64,000 bases of DNA, from assembly GCA_020344015.1 (NCBI GenBank), contig CP070812.1, positions 2,203,748-2,267,747 of the forward strand, in the 5' to 3' direction. Source of the stretch: Gemmatimonadota bacterium. Lineage in GTDB: Bacteria > Gemmatimonadota > Gemmatimonadetes > Palauibacterales > KS3-K002. A program made the translations under genes and the position numbers. Shown piece after piece: positions 45,130 through 53,021 of the stretch. Under the pieces are notes generated by a model that saw nothing but the letters and a program-made list of their open reading frames with translations, was not told the origin of the DNA and searched no databases. Every line of letters begins with the position of its first letter. Position 1 is the first letter of the stretch.

Positions 45130-45315
45130 ATGGCGGTACCGAAGAGACGAACCTCCAAAGCGCGAAAGAGGAAGCGCCGCACGCACTTTAAGACGAAGGC
45201 CAAGGCCGCTCAGGCGTGCCCTCGCTGCGGGGACCCCAAACTGCCCCACCGGGTCTGCCCGACGTGCGGCTACTACAAAGATACTGAAGTCGTTCAGGTA
45301 GAGACGGAGTTCTAG
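45130..45315 (+). CDS. rpmF: 50S ribosomal protein L32
   Basis: A 61-residue L32. The start [19 protein letters not shown] is the family hallmark. It has a zinc ribbon of two CxxC pairs, CPRC and CPTC (30-33 and 43-46), so this is the zinc-binding form. ATG 45130 lies 14 bases after the yceD stop, with AAGGG upstream. It is followed by a 132-base GC-rich gap before plsX that can form imperfect hairpins (CCCGCGGGCGGGCG with GCGCCCGTCGCGGG). Confidence 0.96.
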   Translation: MAVPKRRTSKARKRKRRTHFKTKAKAAQACPRCGDPKLPHRVCPTCGYYKDTEVVQVETEF

Positions 45316-45447
45316 CACCCGCGGGCGGGCGGATCTTGAGCGCCCGTCGCGGGCCGCGCCTGGGAACTCGAGCTTGGGGCGCGCCGCCTGTGTGACCGGG
45401 TGGCGTGCTCGTTATGTATCGACTGCCAGCAGTTTAGTCGGCAAGAG

Positions 45448-46437
45448 ATGCGGATTGCCCTCGATGCGATGGGAGGCGACAACTCGCCGGCTGTACCGGT
45501 TCGCGGCGGGGTAGAGGCGCTTCAACACCTGGAGAGTGATTTCGAGTTGCTCCTGGTGGGTGATCCGGGGGCTATCGAAGAGGAATTGGAGGGCCAGGGC
45601 ATACCGGGCGATCGCCTCCGCATCATCCCGGCGAGCGGGGTTATCGGGATGGGTGATGCGCCGGTCGAGTCGGTGCGGCGCAAGCCGGACAGTTCAATCG
45701 TTCGCGGCGTGCAACTGCAGGAGAGCGGGGAAGCGGACGCGTTCGTCTCGGCGGGATCGACAGGTGCGATTGTAGCCGCGTCGACCCTGATCCTCGGTTC
45801 GATGCCGGGCATGGATCGGCCGGCGATCGGTGCACTGCTGCCGACCACGGCGGCGCGCCCGACGCTCATGGTGGATGCGGGTGCGAACGTCGACTGCAAG
45901 CCGGAGCAACTGGAAGAGTTTGCGCATCTTGGCCACGTCTACATGCAGGACGTGGAGGGCCGGCAGGGCCCGAAAGTCGGCCTGCTAAACATCTGTGCGG
46001 AGCCCGACAAGGGAAACGAGTTGACCCTCGAGGCTTATCGCCTTTTGGAGCGGAGTGGCCTGAATTTCATCGGCAATGTCGAGGGCCGTTACTTCGTCAC
46101 AGGCGTTTGTGATGTCCTGGTATGCGATGGCTTCGTTGGGAACGTGGTCCTGAAATCATACGAGTCCGTGGCCGAGCAAGTGGCTCATCTGGTGAGCCGG
46201 ACGGCGGCCGGGACTGAGGACTATGTAGATCTTTTGGCCGTCTGTCGCGTACTCGATTACGCGGAGCATGGCGGCGCACCGCTGCTGGGCGCGAACGGCG
46301 TGACGATCATTTGTCACGGTGACTCGCCGGCCCGAGCGATCCGCAACGCTGTGCGCGTCGCAGCCAGATCGGTGGAGAGTGGAATGGTCGAACATTTGAG
46401 GCGCGAGCTGTCCAGTCTCGCGAGCGCGAGGGCCTAG
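45448..46437 (+). CDS. plsX: Phosphate acyltransferase PlsX
   Basis: A 329-residue peripheral membrane enzyme forming acyl-phosphate from acyl-ACP for phospholipid synthesis. It starts MRIALDAMGGDNSPAVPV. Conserved elements: SAGSTGAIVAA near 102, VDAGANVDCKPEQLEEFA near 141, and VCDGFVGNVVLKSYE near 230. ATG 45448 gives this N-terminus; it is preceded by CAAGAG, a weak ribosome-binding site. The fabH GTG follows two bases after its stop. Confidence 0.95.
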   Translation: MRIALDAMGGDNSPAVPVRGGVEALQHLESDFELLLVGDPGAIEEELEGQGIPGDRLRIIPASGVIGMGDAPVESVRRKPDSSIVRGVQLQESGEADAFVSAGSTGAIVAASTLILGSMPGMDRPAIGALLPTTAARPTLMVDAGANVDCKPEQLEEFAHLGHVYMQDVEGRQGPKVGLLNICAEPDKGNELTLEAYRLLERSGLNFIGNVEGRYFVTGVCDVLVCDGFVGNVVLKSYESVAEQVAHLVSRTAAGTEDYVDLLAVCRVLDYAEHGGAPLLGANGVTIICHGDSPARAIRNAVRVAARSVESGMVEHLRRELSSLASARA

Positions 46438-46439
46438 GC

Positions 46440-47432
46440 GTGCCGACGGACACGGTCCGACTGGTTTCGGTCGGGATGTGGACACCGGCCAGAGTTATGA
46501 CCAACGCCGAGCTCGAGGGCATGGTCGATACCACCGATGAGTGGATCGTCGAGCGCACGGGAATCAGGGAGCGGCGGATCGCCGATGACGACGTCGGCGT
46601 GGTCGAGATGGGGTACAGGGCGGCACAAGACGCGCTCGAGCGAGCTCGCCTGGAACCGTCTGCTGTCGACGCGATCATCGTTTCCACAGCCACACCGGAT
46701 CGGCTGCTTCCAGCGACCGCTTGCGACATCGAGGCGAGGCTGGCCACGGGCGGCGCTGTCGCGTTCGATGTCTGGGGGGCCTGCAGCGGCTGGCTGTATG
46801 CCCTCAACATCGCCCGCGGCTTGATCGCTTCGGGTCAAATCGAGACGGCGCTTTGCATTGCCAGCGAGAAGATGAGCGCCATCACCGATTGGACGGACCG
46901 CGCGACCTGCGTGCTCTTCGCGGACGCCGCCGGCGCCGCGGTCGTGCAGCGTGCCGAAGAAGATGGTCGCGGCATCCTCGCCAGCTACATGCGTTCGGAT
47001 GGTGCGCTGGCCGAGCTGCTTCACCGGAGGCCGATCGGTTCGTCGAGTGTGCCCGTCGATGTCGCGGAGCTCGCCGTGCGCGACGGGCACCTCAGGATGG
47101 CGGGGCGCGAGGTATTCAAGAACGCCGTCCGCTCGATGTGCGAGGCTGTGGATGCGGTGCTGGAACAGGCGGGCGTTGCAAAAGACGAGATCGACATACT
47201 GGTCCCCCACCAAGCGAACATTCGCATCATCGAGGCCACCGCCAAGTACGCGGGCCTCCCCATGGAGCGCGTCTGGGTGAACGTGGACCGCTACGGAAAC
47301 ACGTCGTCGGCAACGATTCCCGTGGCGCTCTACGAGGCTCGTGAGGCGGGCCGGATACAGGACGGCTCGCTCGTGCTGATGGTCACCTTCGGGGCGGGCC
47401 TCACCTGGGCCGGCACGCTGCTGCGCTGGTGA
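46440..47432 (+). CDS. fabH: Beta-ketoacyl-ACP synthase III
   Basis: A 330-residue condensing enzyme that starts fatty-acid chains from acetyl- or branched acyl-CoA and malonyl-ACP. The catalytic triad is complete: Cys115 (WGACSGWLYAL), His257 (VPHQANIRI) and Asn287 (YGNTSSATI). The start is GTG 46440, two bases after plsX; the beginning TDTVRLVSVGMWTPARVMTN has the normal FabH layout. It is part of plsX-fabH-fabD-fabG-acpP-fabF. Confidence 0.95.
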   Translation: MPTDTVRLVSVGMWTPARVMTNAELEGMVDTTDEWIVERTGIRERRIADDDVGVVEMGYRAAQDALERARLEPSAVDAIIVSTATPDRLLPATACDIEARLATGGAVAFDVWGACSGWLYALNIARGLIASGQIETALCIASEKMSAITDWTDRATCVLFADAAGAAVVQRAEEDGRGILASYMRSDGALAELLHRRPIGSSSVPVDVAELAVRDGHLRMAGREVFKNAVRSMCEAVDAVLEQAGVAKDEIDILVPHQANIRIIEATAKYAGLPMERVWVNVDRYGNTSSATIPVALYEAREAGRIQDGSLVLMVTFGAGLTWAGTLLRW

Positions 47433-47445
47433 GGGGAAAAGCCAG

Positions 47446-48375
47446 GTGAGCGACTTCGCCGCTTTGTTTCCGGGGCAGGGTAGCCAACACGTCGGAATGG
47501 GCTTCGAGCTCGCCGAGGTGTATCCGGCGGCTCGGGAGATCTTCCGACAGGCCGACGAGACGCTGGGGTTCGCGCTCTCCAGGCTGTGCTGGGAGGGCCC
47601 GGAGGAGGAGCTCAAGCAGACGGAGAACGCGCAGCCGGCGATCCTCGTCCACGGCTTCGCTGCCTGGACGGTCGTGAAGAGCGATCTGGCGGGACGCGTT
47701 CGGTTCGGCGCGGGCCACTCGCTGGGTGAGTTCACGGCCTACACCGCGGCGGGTTCGCTGCGCTTCGAGGATGCGGTGCGGCTGGTGCGCCGGCGCGGTG
47801 AGCTGATGGCTGCCTCGCGGGCAGGAACGATGTCGGCGGTCGTCGGGCTCGACTCGGCGGTTGTCGAAGAAGTGTGTGCGCGCGTGAGCGGTGAGGGCAA
47901 GGTAGTCGTCGCCGCGAACTACAACTCGCCCCAGCAGATAGTGATTTCGGGCGAGGTTGAGGCGGTGGAGCGTGCGGGCGCATTGGCCCAAGAGGCGGGT
48001 GCCAAGATGGTTCGGGCACTTCCCGTGAGCGGTGCGTTTCACTCGCCGTTGATGACCGATGCAGAAGCGGGGTTGCGCGAGGCGCTGGAGGCGGTGGAGT
48101 TCAAGGACCCCGAGTTCCCCGTGGTCTCGAACGTGACGGCCGAGCCGGTAAGTGACGCGGATACGGCACGGAGCAACCTGGTGAGTCAGTTGACGGCTCC
48201 GGTCCGCTGGACCGAAGGCGTACAGCGGATGGCGCAGGAAGGGATCGGCGAGTTCGTCGAACTGGGACCTGGCAAGGTGCTAACGGGACTGCTGCGCCGG
48301 ATCGATCGGTCGCTTGCCGGAGCCGAGATTGGGCAGCCGGAAGACGTCGAACGGTTCAGCGAAGGTAAGAGTTGA
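47446..48375 (+). CDS. fabD: Malonyl-CoA:ACP transacylase
   Basis: A 309-residue enzyme moving malonyl from CoA to ACP. The opening FPGQGSQHVGMG is at 8-19. The nucleophile is Ser92 in GAGHSLGEFTA and the partner is His199 in GAFHSPLM. The start is GTG 47446, with GAGGGGAAAAG just upstream. Its last base overlaps the fabG ATG (TGATG), indicating coupled translation. Confidence 0.96.
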   Translation: MSDFAALFPGQGSQHVGMGFELAEVYPAAREIFRQADETLGFALSRLCWEGPEEELKQTENAQPAILVHGFAAWTVVKSDLAGRVRFGAGHSLGEFTAYTAAGSLRFEDAVRLVRRRGELMAASRAGTMSAVVGLDSAVVEEVCARVSGEGKVVVAANYNSPQQIVISGEVEAVERAGALAQEAGAKMVRALPVSGAFHSPLMTDAEAGLREALEAVEFKDPEFPVVSNVTAEPVSDADTARSNLVSQLTAPVRWTEGVQRMAQEGIGEFVELGPGKVLTGLLRRIDRSLAGAEIGQPEDVERFSEGKS

Positions 48376-49106
48376 TGGCGGAGCTTGACGGCAAAATAGC
48401 GGTTGTCACCGGTGGCTTCCGCGGCATCGGGCTGGCGACAGCCAAGCAGCTAGCCGCTGCCGGCGCTCGCGTCGCCGTTCTGGATCTGGACGAACCCGAA
48501 AAGACGGCTGCGGAGAAGCAACTAGCGGACGGGGTCGGCTTCCTCTGCGATGTCTGCGACGTGGAGCAGGTTCGAGCGACGGTCGCGACCATCGAGACTG
48601 AGCTGGGCGGTATAGATGTACTGGTCAACAACGCGGGCGTGACCCGTGATAGCCTTCTCCTGAGGATGAAGGATGAGGAGTGGGATCTGGTGTTGAACGT
48701 GAATCTACGGGGCACGTTCAACATGACGCGGGCGGTGAGCAAAGGGATGGTCAAGCGCCGTTCGGGCTCGATCGTCAACCTGGCCAGCGTCGTCGGTGTC
48801 ATGGGCAACGCGGGTCAAGCCAATTACGCTTCTGCCAAGGCGGGCGTCATCGGCTTCACCAAGGCTGTGGCCAAGGAGCTGGCCCCCCGGGGCGTTCGGG
48901 TGAACGCCGTGGCGCCTGGCTTCATTGACACGCAGATGACCGCCAGGCTGCCGGGTAAGGCCAGAAACATGCTGATGGCCCAGATACCAATGGGAACGCT
49001 GGGTCAGCCGGAAGATGTGGCCACCGTCGTCCGCTTCCTGGCGGGCCCGGCAGCGGGCTATGTCACGGGCCAGGTGATCGTTGTGGACGGGGGCATGGTC
49101 ATGTAG
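48375..49106 (+). CDS. fabG: 3-oxoacyl-ACP reductase
   Basis: A 243-residue short-chain dehydrogenase reducing beta-ketoacyl-ACP with NADPH. The coenzyme loop is TGGFRGIG at 12-19, then NNAG at 85-88. The catalytic residues are Ser138, Tyr151 and Lys155 ([16 protein letters not shown]). The C-terminal motif [12 protein letters not shown] is typical of FabG, which forms tetramers. The start ATG shares one base with the fabD stop. Confidence 0.96.
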   Translation: MAELDGKIAVVTGGFRGIGLATAKQLAAAGARVAVLDLDEPEKTAAEKQLADGVGFLCDVCDVEQVRATVATIETELGGIDVLVNNAGVTRDSLLLRMKDEEWDLVLNVNLRGTFNMTRAVSKGMVKRRSGSIVNLASVVGVMGNAGQANYASAKAGVIGFTKAVAKELAPRGVRVNAVAPGFIDTQMTARLPGKARNMLMAQIPMGTLGQPEDVATVVRFLAGPAAGYVTGQVIVVDGGMVM

Positions 49107-49168
49107 TTTGGGGGTCCAACACCCACAGTACAGTTCGTCACAGGGAGAAAAGGCAAAGGAGAACACCA

Positions 49169-49408
49169 ATGTCAGACATCGAGTCCCGCGTTCGGGATAT
49201 CATCGTAAACGAGCTTGGGGTAGAGCCGTCGAAGGTCACGGCTGAGGCCTCTTTCGTGGAGGACTTGGGTGCCGATTCCCTCGACACCGTGGAGCTGGTC
49301 ATGGCGTTCGAGGAGGAATTCGGGATCGAGATCCCCGACGAAGACGCTGAGAAGATGGAGACCGTCGGTGACGCCATGAAGTACCTCGAGGAGAAGGAAG
49401 GGGCCTAG
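49169..49408 (+). CDS. acpP: Acyl carrier protein
   Basis: A 79-residue acidic four-helix protein carrying the growing acyl chain on phosphopantetheine. The attachment site is Ser37 in [20 protein letters not shown]. It begins at ATG 49169 after an AAAGGAGAA ribosome-binding site, the strongest in this cluster, as expected for the most abundant protein of the pathway. The 62-base gap from fabG holds no clear promoter. Confidence 0.97.
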   Translation: MSDIESRVRDIIVNELGVEPSKVTAEASFVEDLGADSLDTVELVMAFEEEFGIEIPDEDAEKMETVGDAMKYLEEKEGA

Positions 49409-49416
49409 CTGTCCCC

Positions 49417-50673
49417 ATGCCTTCCGGGGAACGCAGAGTAGTCATCACCGGTGCTGGCCTGATCACGGCGGTCGGCAACGACGTCCCCAGTAACTGGGAC
49501 GCGTTGCTGTCCGGGGCGAGCGGCTGCGCCACAATCACGACGTTCGATCCCTCCAATGAGCCGGTGCGTTTCGCCGCCGAGGTCAAGAACTTCAATCCAA
49601 TGGACTACCTGGATCGAAAGGAAGTGAAACGGGCGGACCGCTTCACTCATTTTGCCCTGGTCGGCGCCGCTGAAGCGATGAAGAATGCCGGGTTCGGCGA
49701 TTCGGGCCCGGACATCGCGCCCGAGAGATTCGGTGTCATCACCGGCAGCGGGATCGGTGGCATCACCACGCTCGAGAATCAGCATCAGGTGTACCTGACC
49801 AAGGGACCTGAGCGGGTCTCCCCGTTCTTCGTTCCCATGTTCATCGGCGACATGGCGCCGGGACTTATCTCGATGAAGTATGGCGCCAAAGGGCCGAACT
49901 ACAGCACGCAGTCGGCCTGCGCGTCGAGCGCCCACGCGATCGGCAACGCCTTCAAACTGATCCAGCAAGGTGTCGCGGATATGTTCGTCAGCGGTGGCAC
50001 CGAGTCGTCGGTTACTGCGCTGACCATGGCAGGCTTCGCTTCGATGAAAGCGCTGTCTTTCCGCAACGACAGCCCCGAGACCGCCAGCAGGCCGTTCGAC
50101 GCGACGCGCGACGGCTTCGTGCTCGGTGAGGGTGGCGGGATGGTGGTGCTGGAGGAGCTGGAGCTCGCCAAGGCACGGGGTGCGCCGATTATCGCGGAAC
50201 TGGTTGGCTACGGCCTCACCTCCGACGCCCACCACATGACCGCACCGGCTCCGGAGGGCGAAGGTGCGCAACGGGCCATGGTCCTCGCCCTCGAGGATGC
50301 GGGCGTCTCGCCGGGTGAGGTCGACTACATCAACGCGCACGGGACGTCGACGCCGCTCAACGACCTGAGCGAGACCCAGGCGATCAAGAAGGTGTTCGGC
50401 GACCATGCCTACGACATGGTCGTCAGCTCGACCAAGTCGATGACCGGGCACACGCTCGGCGCGGCGGGCGGTGTCGAGGGCGTGATCACTGCCCTGGCGC
50501 TCAAGGGGGGCAAGGTCCCGCCGACCATAAACTACAGCGAGCCCGACCCCGGCTGCGACTTGAATTACGCGCCGAACGAGCCGCTGGAGCGGCCGATTCG
50601 ACTCGCGCTGACCAACTCCTTCGGCTTCGGCGGCCACAACGTCTGCCTGGCCATCAAGCGGTGGGAGGAGTAG
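49417..50673 (+). CDS. fabF: Beta-ketoacyl-ACP synthase II
   Basis: A 418-residue elongating condensing enzyme. The Cys-His-His triad is present: Cys168 (QSACASSAHA) and two histidines in NAHGTSTPLND and SMTGHTLGAAGG. It starts RRVVITGAGLITAVGND. The start ATG 49417 is eight bases after acpP. It is the last gene of the fab block; a repeat unit begins directly at its stop codon, followed by a terminator. Confidence 0.96.
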   Translation: MPSGERRVVITGAGLITAVGNDVPSNWDALLSGASGCATITTFDPSNEPVRFAAEVKNFNPMDYLDRKEVKRADRFTHFALVGAAEAMKNAGFGDSGPDIAPERFGVITGSGIGGITTLENQHQVYLTKGPERVSPFFVPMFIGDMAPGLISMKYGAKGPNYSTQSACASSAHAIGNAFKLIQQGVADMFVSGGTESSVTALTMAGFASMKALSFRNDSPETASRPFDATRDGFVLGEGGGMVVLEELELAKARGAPIIAELVGYGLTSDAHHMTAPAPEGEGAQRAMVLALEDAGVSPGEVDYINAHGTSTPLNDLSETQAIKKVFGDHAYDMVVSSTKSMTGHTLGAAGGVEGVITALALKGGKVPPTINYSEPDPGCDLNYAPNEPLERPIRLALTNSFGFGGHNVCLAIKRWEE

Positions 50674-50710
50674 GGAATCGGGGATTCGGGGGTTTGGGGA
50701 GGTAGGAGAG
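50674..50710 (+). repeat. GATTCGGGGA-type half-element after fabF
   Basis: The sequence starts immediately after the fabF stop: GGAATCGGGGATTCGGGGG, then TTTGGGGAGGTAGGAGAG. It matches the left arm of the 40.1-kb hairpin (GATTCGGGGA, GGGGAGGT.GG.GAG) but no right arm follows. Confidence 0.75.
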
Positions 50711-50730
50711 CCCTGAGCGGAATGATAGAG

Positions 50731-50760
50731 GGCAGCTTCGGCTGCCCTGTTTCTATGTTG
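50731..50760 (+). terminator. Rho-independent terminator of the fab cluster
   Basis: GGGCAGC (50731-50737), TTCG tetraloop, GCTGCCC (50742-50748), then TGTTTCTATGTT. A perfect seven-pair stem, 57 bases after the fabF stop. Confidence 0.8.
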
Positions 50761-50797
50761 CCGTCGGGCGCTGGACTTGGAGCGGGTGCGCCCAGCC

Positions 50798-50826
50798 TTG
50801 TTCGGCGTATGAAGTCCGCTTATTTA
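50798..50826 (+). promoter_or_regulatory. Possible promoter for ispF
   Basis: TTGTTC at 50798-50803 and TATTTA at 50821-50826, spacer 17, downstream of the fab terminator and 54 bases before the ispF start. The -35 match is moderate. Confidence 0.35.
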
Positions 50827-50879
50827 CCCTGCAGAATGCTGTTCAACCCAGCTAGGAGCACCTGAGGGGACGATAGACC

Positions 50880-51371
50880 ATGCGAGTGGGGATCGGGTTC
50901 GACGTACACCGTTTCGCCGAGGGGCGGCGGCTGATACTGGCTGGGGTCGAGTTCGAGGGCGCCATGGGGCTCGAGGGCCATAGCGATGCCGACGTCGTGA
51001 CCCACGCGGTGATCGACGCGCTGCTGGGCGCTGCCGGCCTGGGCGACATCGGGACGCATTTCCCAGACACAGAGGAGCGCTGGCGCGACGCCTCGTCCAT
51101 GGAGATGCTGACGACGGTCCGGCGCCTGCTCGAGGACGAGAACTACCAGGCGGTCAACCTGGATGTCGCGGTGGTGGCGGAGGGCCCGCGACTGGCCGCG
51201 AACGTGGAGGCGATGCGTGAGAGTCTGGCCTCCGCTCTGAGGATCGGCCCCGGCTTCGTATCGATAAAGGCGACCACAGCGGAGGGGCTGGGTGCCCTGG
51301 GTCGTTCCGAGGGTATCGGGGCGTGGGCAGTGGCGCTGATCGACCGGATGCGGAGCCCCGAGCTCCCCTGA
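50880..51371 (+). CDS. ispF: 2-C-methyl-D-erythritol 2,4-cyclodiphosphate synthase
   Basis: A 163-residue trimeric zinc enzyme of the non-mevalonate isoprenoid route. The metal ligands are Asp8 and His10 (GFDVHRF) and His42 (DVVTHAVIDALLG). GHSDAD at 33-38 and the C-terminal KATTAEGLGALGRSEGIGA complete the active site. GAGGGGACG lies upstream as ribosome-binding site. No ispD is adjacent, unlike in many bacteria. The DedA gene follows after 11 bases. Confidence 0.96.
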   Translation: MRVGIGFDVHRFAEGRRLILAGVEFEGAMGLEGHSDADVVTHAVIDALLGAAGLGDIGTHFPDTEERWRDASSMEMLTTVRRLLEDENYQAVNLDVAVVAEGPRLAANVEAMRESLASALRIGPGFVSIKATTAEGLGALGRSEGIGAWAVALIDRMRSPELP

Positions 51372-51382
51372 GGTGACGCCGA

Positions 51383-52081
51383 GTGGGCCTCTTCTCCTTG
51401 GGTCTCGTCCGACCCCCCGACTGGCTGATCGGCCAGGGCACCATTGAGCAGGTATTGGAGCAGCTTGCCGGCATCGCGCCGCACTGGGTCTACCTGGTGC
51501 TCGCGGTTGGTGTGGTCATCGAGAACTTCTTTCCGCCCCTGCCGGCGGACACGTTTGTAGCCTTCGGTGCTTTCCTGACGGCCCAGGGTCAGGTGACCGG
51601 GACGGGCGTGTTCCTGGTGACCTGGACGATGAACACCGGCGGCGCACTGCTGAGCTACGGGCTGGCCCGGCGCTGGGGGCGCGACGTGATGGGGACGAGA
51701 GCGGGGCGCTGGATTCTGCGGCCGCGGCAGCTAGAGAAGATCGCCGCGCTTTACAATGCCCACGGCAGCAAGATCATCTTCGCCAGTCGCTTCTTGCCCG
51801 CTTTTCGGTCCCTCGTACCCGTGTTCGCGGGGATTACGCACCTCAAGTTCAGGCGGACGGTTGTGCCGATTGCAGCCGCGTCGGCCATCTGGTATGGCGT
51901 TTTGGTCTACCTCGGCGCCGCCTTCGGGCGCAACTGGCAGACGATCCTCGAGGCGCTTAGAGGCGTGAACGCGACGCTGCTCGCTGTAGCCGGCGCTCTT
52001 GGGGTCATACTGATCGTCCTCTGGTGGAAGACCCGTCACCATCCGGCCGAGCCGATGGCTGGCGACGGAGGCGAGCGATGA
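51383..52081 (+). CDS. DedA family membrane protein
   Basis: A 232-residue inner-membrane protein of the DedA/SNARE-associated (VTT) family; recent work on relatives points to lipid-carrier (undecaprenyl phosphate) or phospholipid translocation. The family motif ENFFPPLPADTFVAFGAFL lies near 50-68 and the second re-entrant motif SRFLPAFRSLVPVFAGITHL near 134-153. About five membrane segments. The start is GTG 51383; the N-terminus is a little long. Its stop overlaps the recombinase ATG (ATGA). Confidence 0.88.
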   Translation: MGLFSLGLVRPPDWLIGQGTIEQVLEQLAGIAPHWVYLVLAVGVVIENFFPPLPADTFVAFGAFLTAQGQVTGTGVFLVTWTMNTGGALLSYGLARRWGRDVMGTRAGRWILRPRQLEKIAALYNAHGSKIIFASRFLPAFRSLVPVFAGITHLKFRRTVVPIAAASAIWYGVLVYLGAAFGRNWQTILEALRGVNATLLAVAGALGVILIVLWWKTRHHPAEPMAGDGGER

Positions 52082-52992
52082 CCGAAGCAGCGACCCGGGA
52101 GTTCTATCTCGAGTTGTTCGAGGAATACGTCCAGATAGACCGAGGTTTGTCCGGCGCCACGGTCGCGGCCTACACGTCCGACCTGACCCAGTTCATCGAG
52201 TTCCTGAAGGGTCGCGAGTTCGACTCGCCGCGCGATGTGGAGGTCGCCGACTTGCGCGAGTTCGTATACGGGCTGAAGAGCAGGGGACTAACAGCGAGGA
52301 CGATCGGCCGCAAGATCTCGGCGCTGCGGAGCTACTTCGGCTTCCTGCAAACCCTGGACGTCATCGACTCGGATCCTTGCGAGCTACTGGATGGACCGAA
52401 GGTCGGCCGTGCACTGCCCACCGTGCTAAGCCAGGCTGAGATCGATCGCCTGCTGGAAGTCCCCGAGGCCGACGATCCCCTGCGCCTCCGCGATTGGGCG
52501 ATCCTTGAGTTCATGTACGCCACCGGAGTGCGTATCTCGGAACTCGTAACGCTGCAGGTTCGTGACGTCGACTTCGAGGAACGTCTGGTCAAGGTGCGGG
52601 GGAAAGGTTCGAAGGAGCGAATCATCCCGTTCGGTGGGGCCGCGCTAGAGGCGTTGATCGTCTATCTGCGCGAGTCGCGCCCGGCGCTGGCCCGGGCGGC
52701 GGGCCGTGCCAAGGTCGGGACTCTCTTCATCGGTCGCAGGGGCCGCCCCCTCACCCGCAAGGGTGCTTGGGATATCGTCAAACGCCGGGTTCTGAGCACC
52801 GGCATCCAGACGCGCGTGACGCCGCACACTTTGCGTCATACATTCGCTACGCATCTGCTGCAGGGGGGCGCCGACATAGCGGCGGTCCAGGAGATGTTGG
52901 GTCACGCCGACATTTCGACTACCCAGATCTATACGCATCTGGAGCGGAGCTATTTGAGCGAGGTGCACCGGCGTTACCACCCACGCGCATAG
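52078..52992 (+). CDS. xerD: Tyrosine recombinase XerC/XerD family
   Basis: A 304-residue site-specific recombinase, probably for chromosome-dimer resolution at dif. The N-terminal SAM-like DNA-binding domain (about 8-95) is followed by the catalytic domain with the complete set: Arg152 (TGVRISEL), Lys176 (GKGSKER), His250 and Arg253 (PHTLRHTFATHLL), His276 (LGHADIST) and the nucleophile Tyr285 (TQIYTHL). XerD is preferred over XerC by overall look, but the two are hard to separate. It is on a housekeeping transcript with no mobile-element context, so it is not an integrase of an island. Confidence 0.9.
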   Translation: MTEAATREFYLELFEEYVQIDRGLSGATVAAYTSDLTQFIEFLKGREFDSPRDVEVADLREFVYGLKSRGLTARTIGRKISALRSYFGFLQTLDVIDSDPCELLDGPKVGRALPTVLSQAEIDRLLEVPEADDPLRLRDWAILEFMYATGVRISELVTLQVRDVDFEERLVKVRGKGSKERIIPFGGAALEALIVYLRESRPALARAAGRAKVGTLFIGRRGRPLTRKGAWDIVKRRVLSTGIQTRVTPHTLRHTFATHLLQGGADIAAVQEMLGHADISTTQIYTHLERSYLSEVHRRYHPRA

Positions 52993-53021
52993 AAACCGTC
53001 ATAGAAACAGCGTGCTAACTC

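Noticed and set aside
52078-52992. Tyrosine recombinase as evidence for an integrated element
   Set aside because: It is of housekeeping Xer type, overlaps the DedA gene, and there are no attachment-site repeats, tRNA gene or phage genes around.
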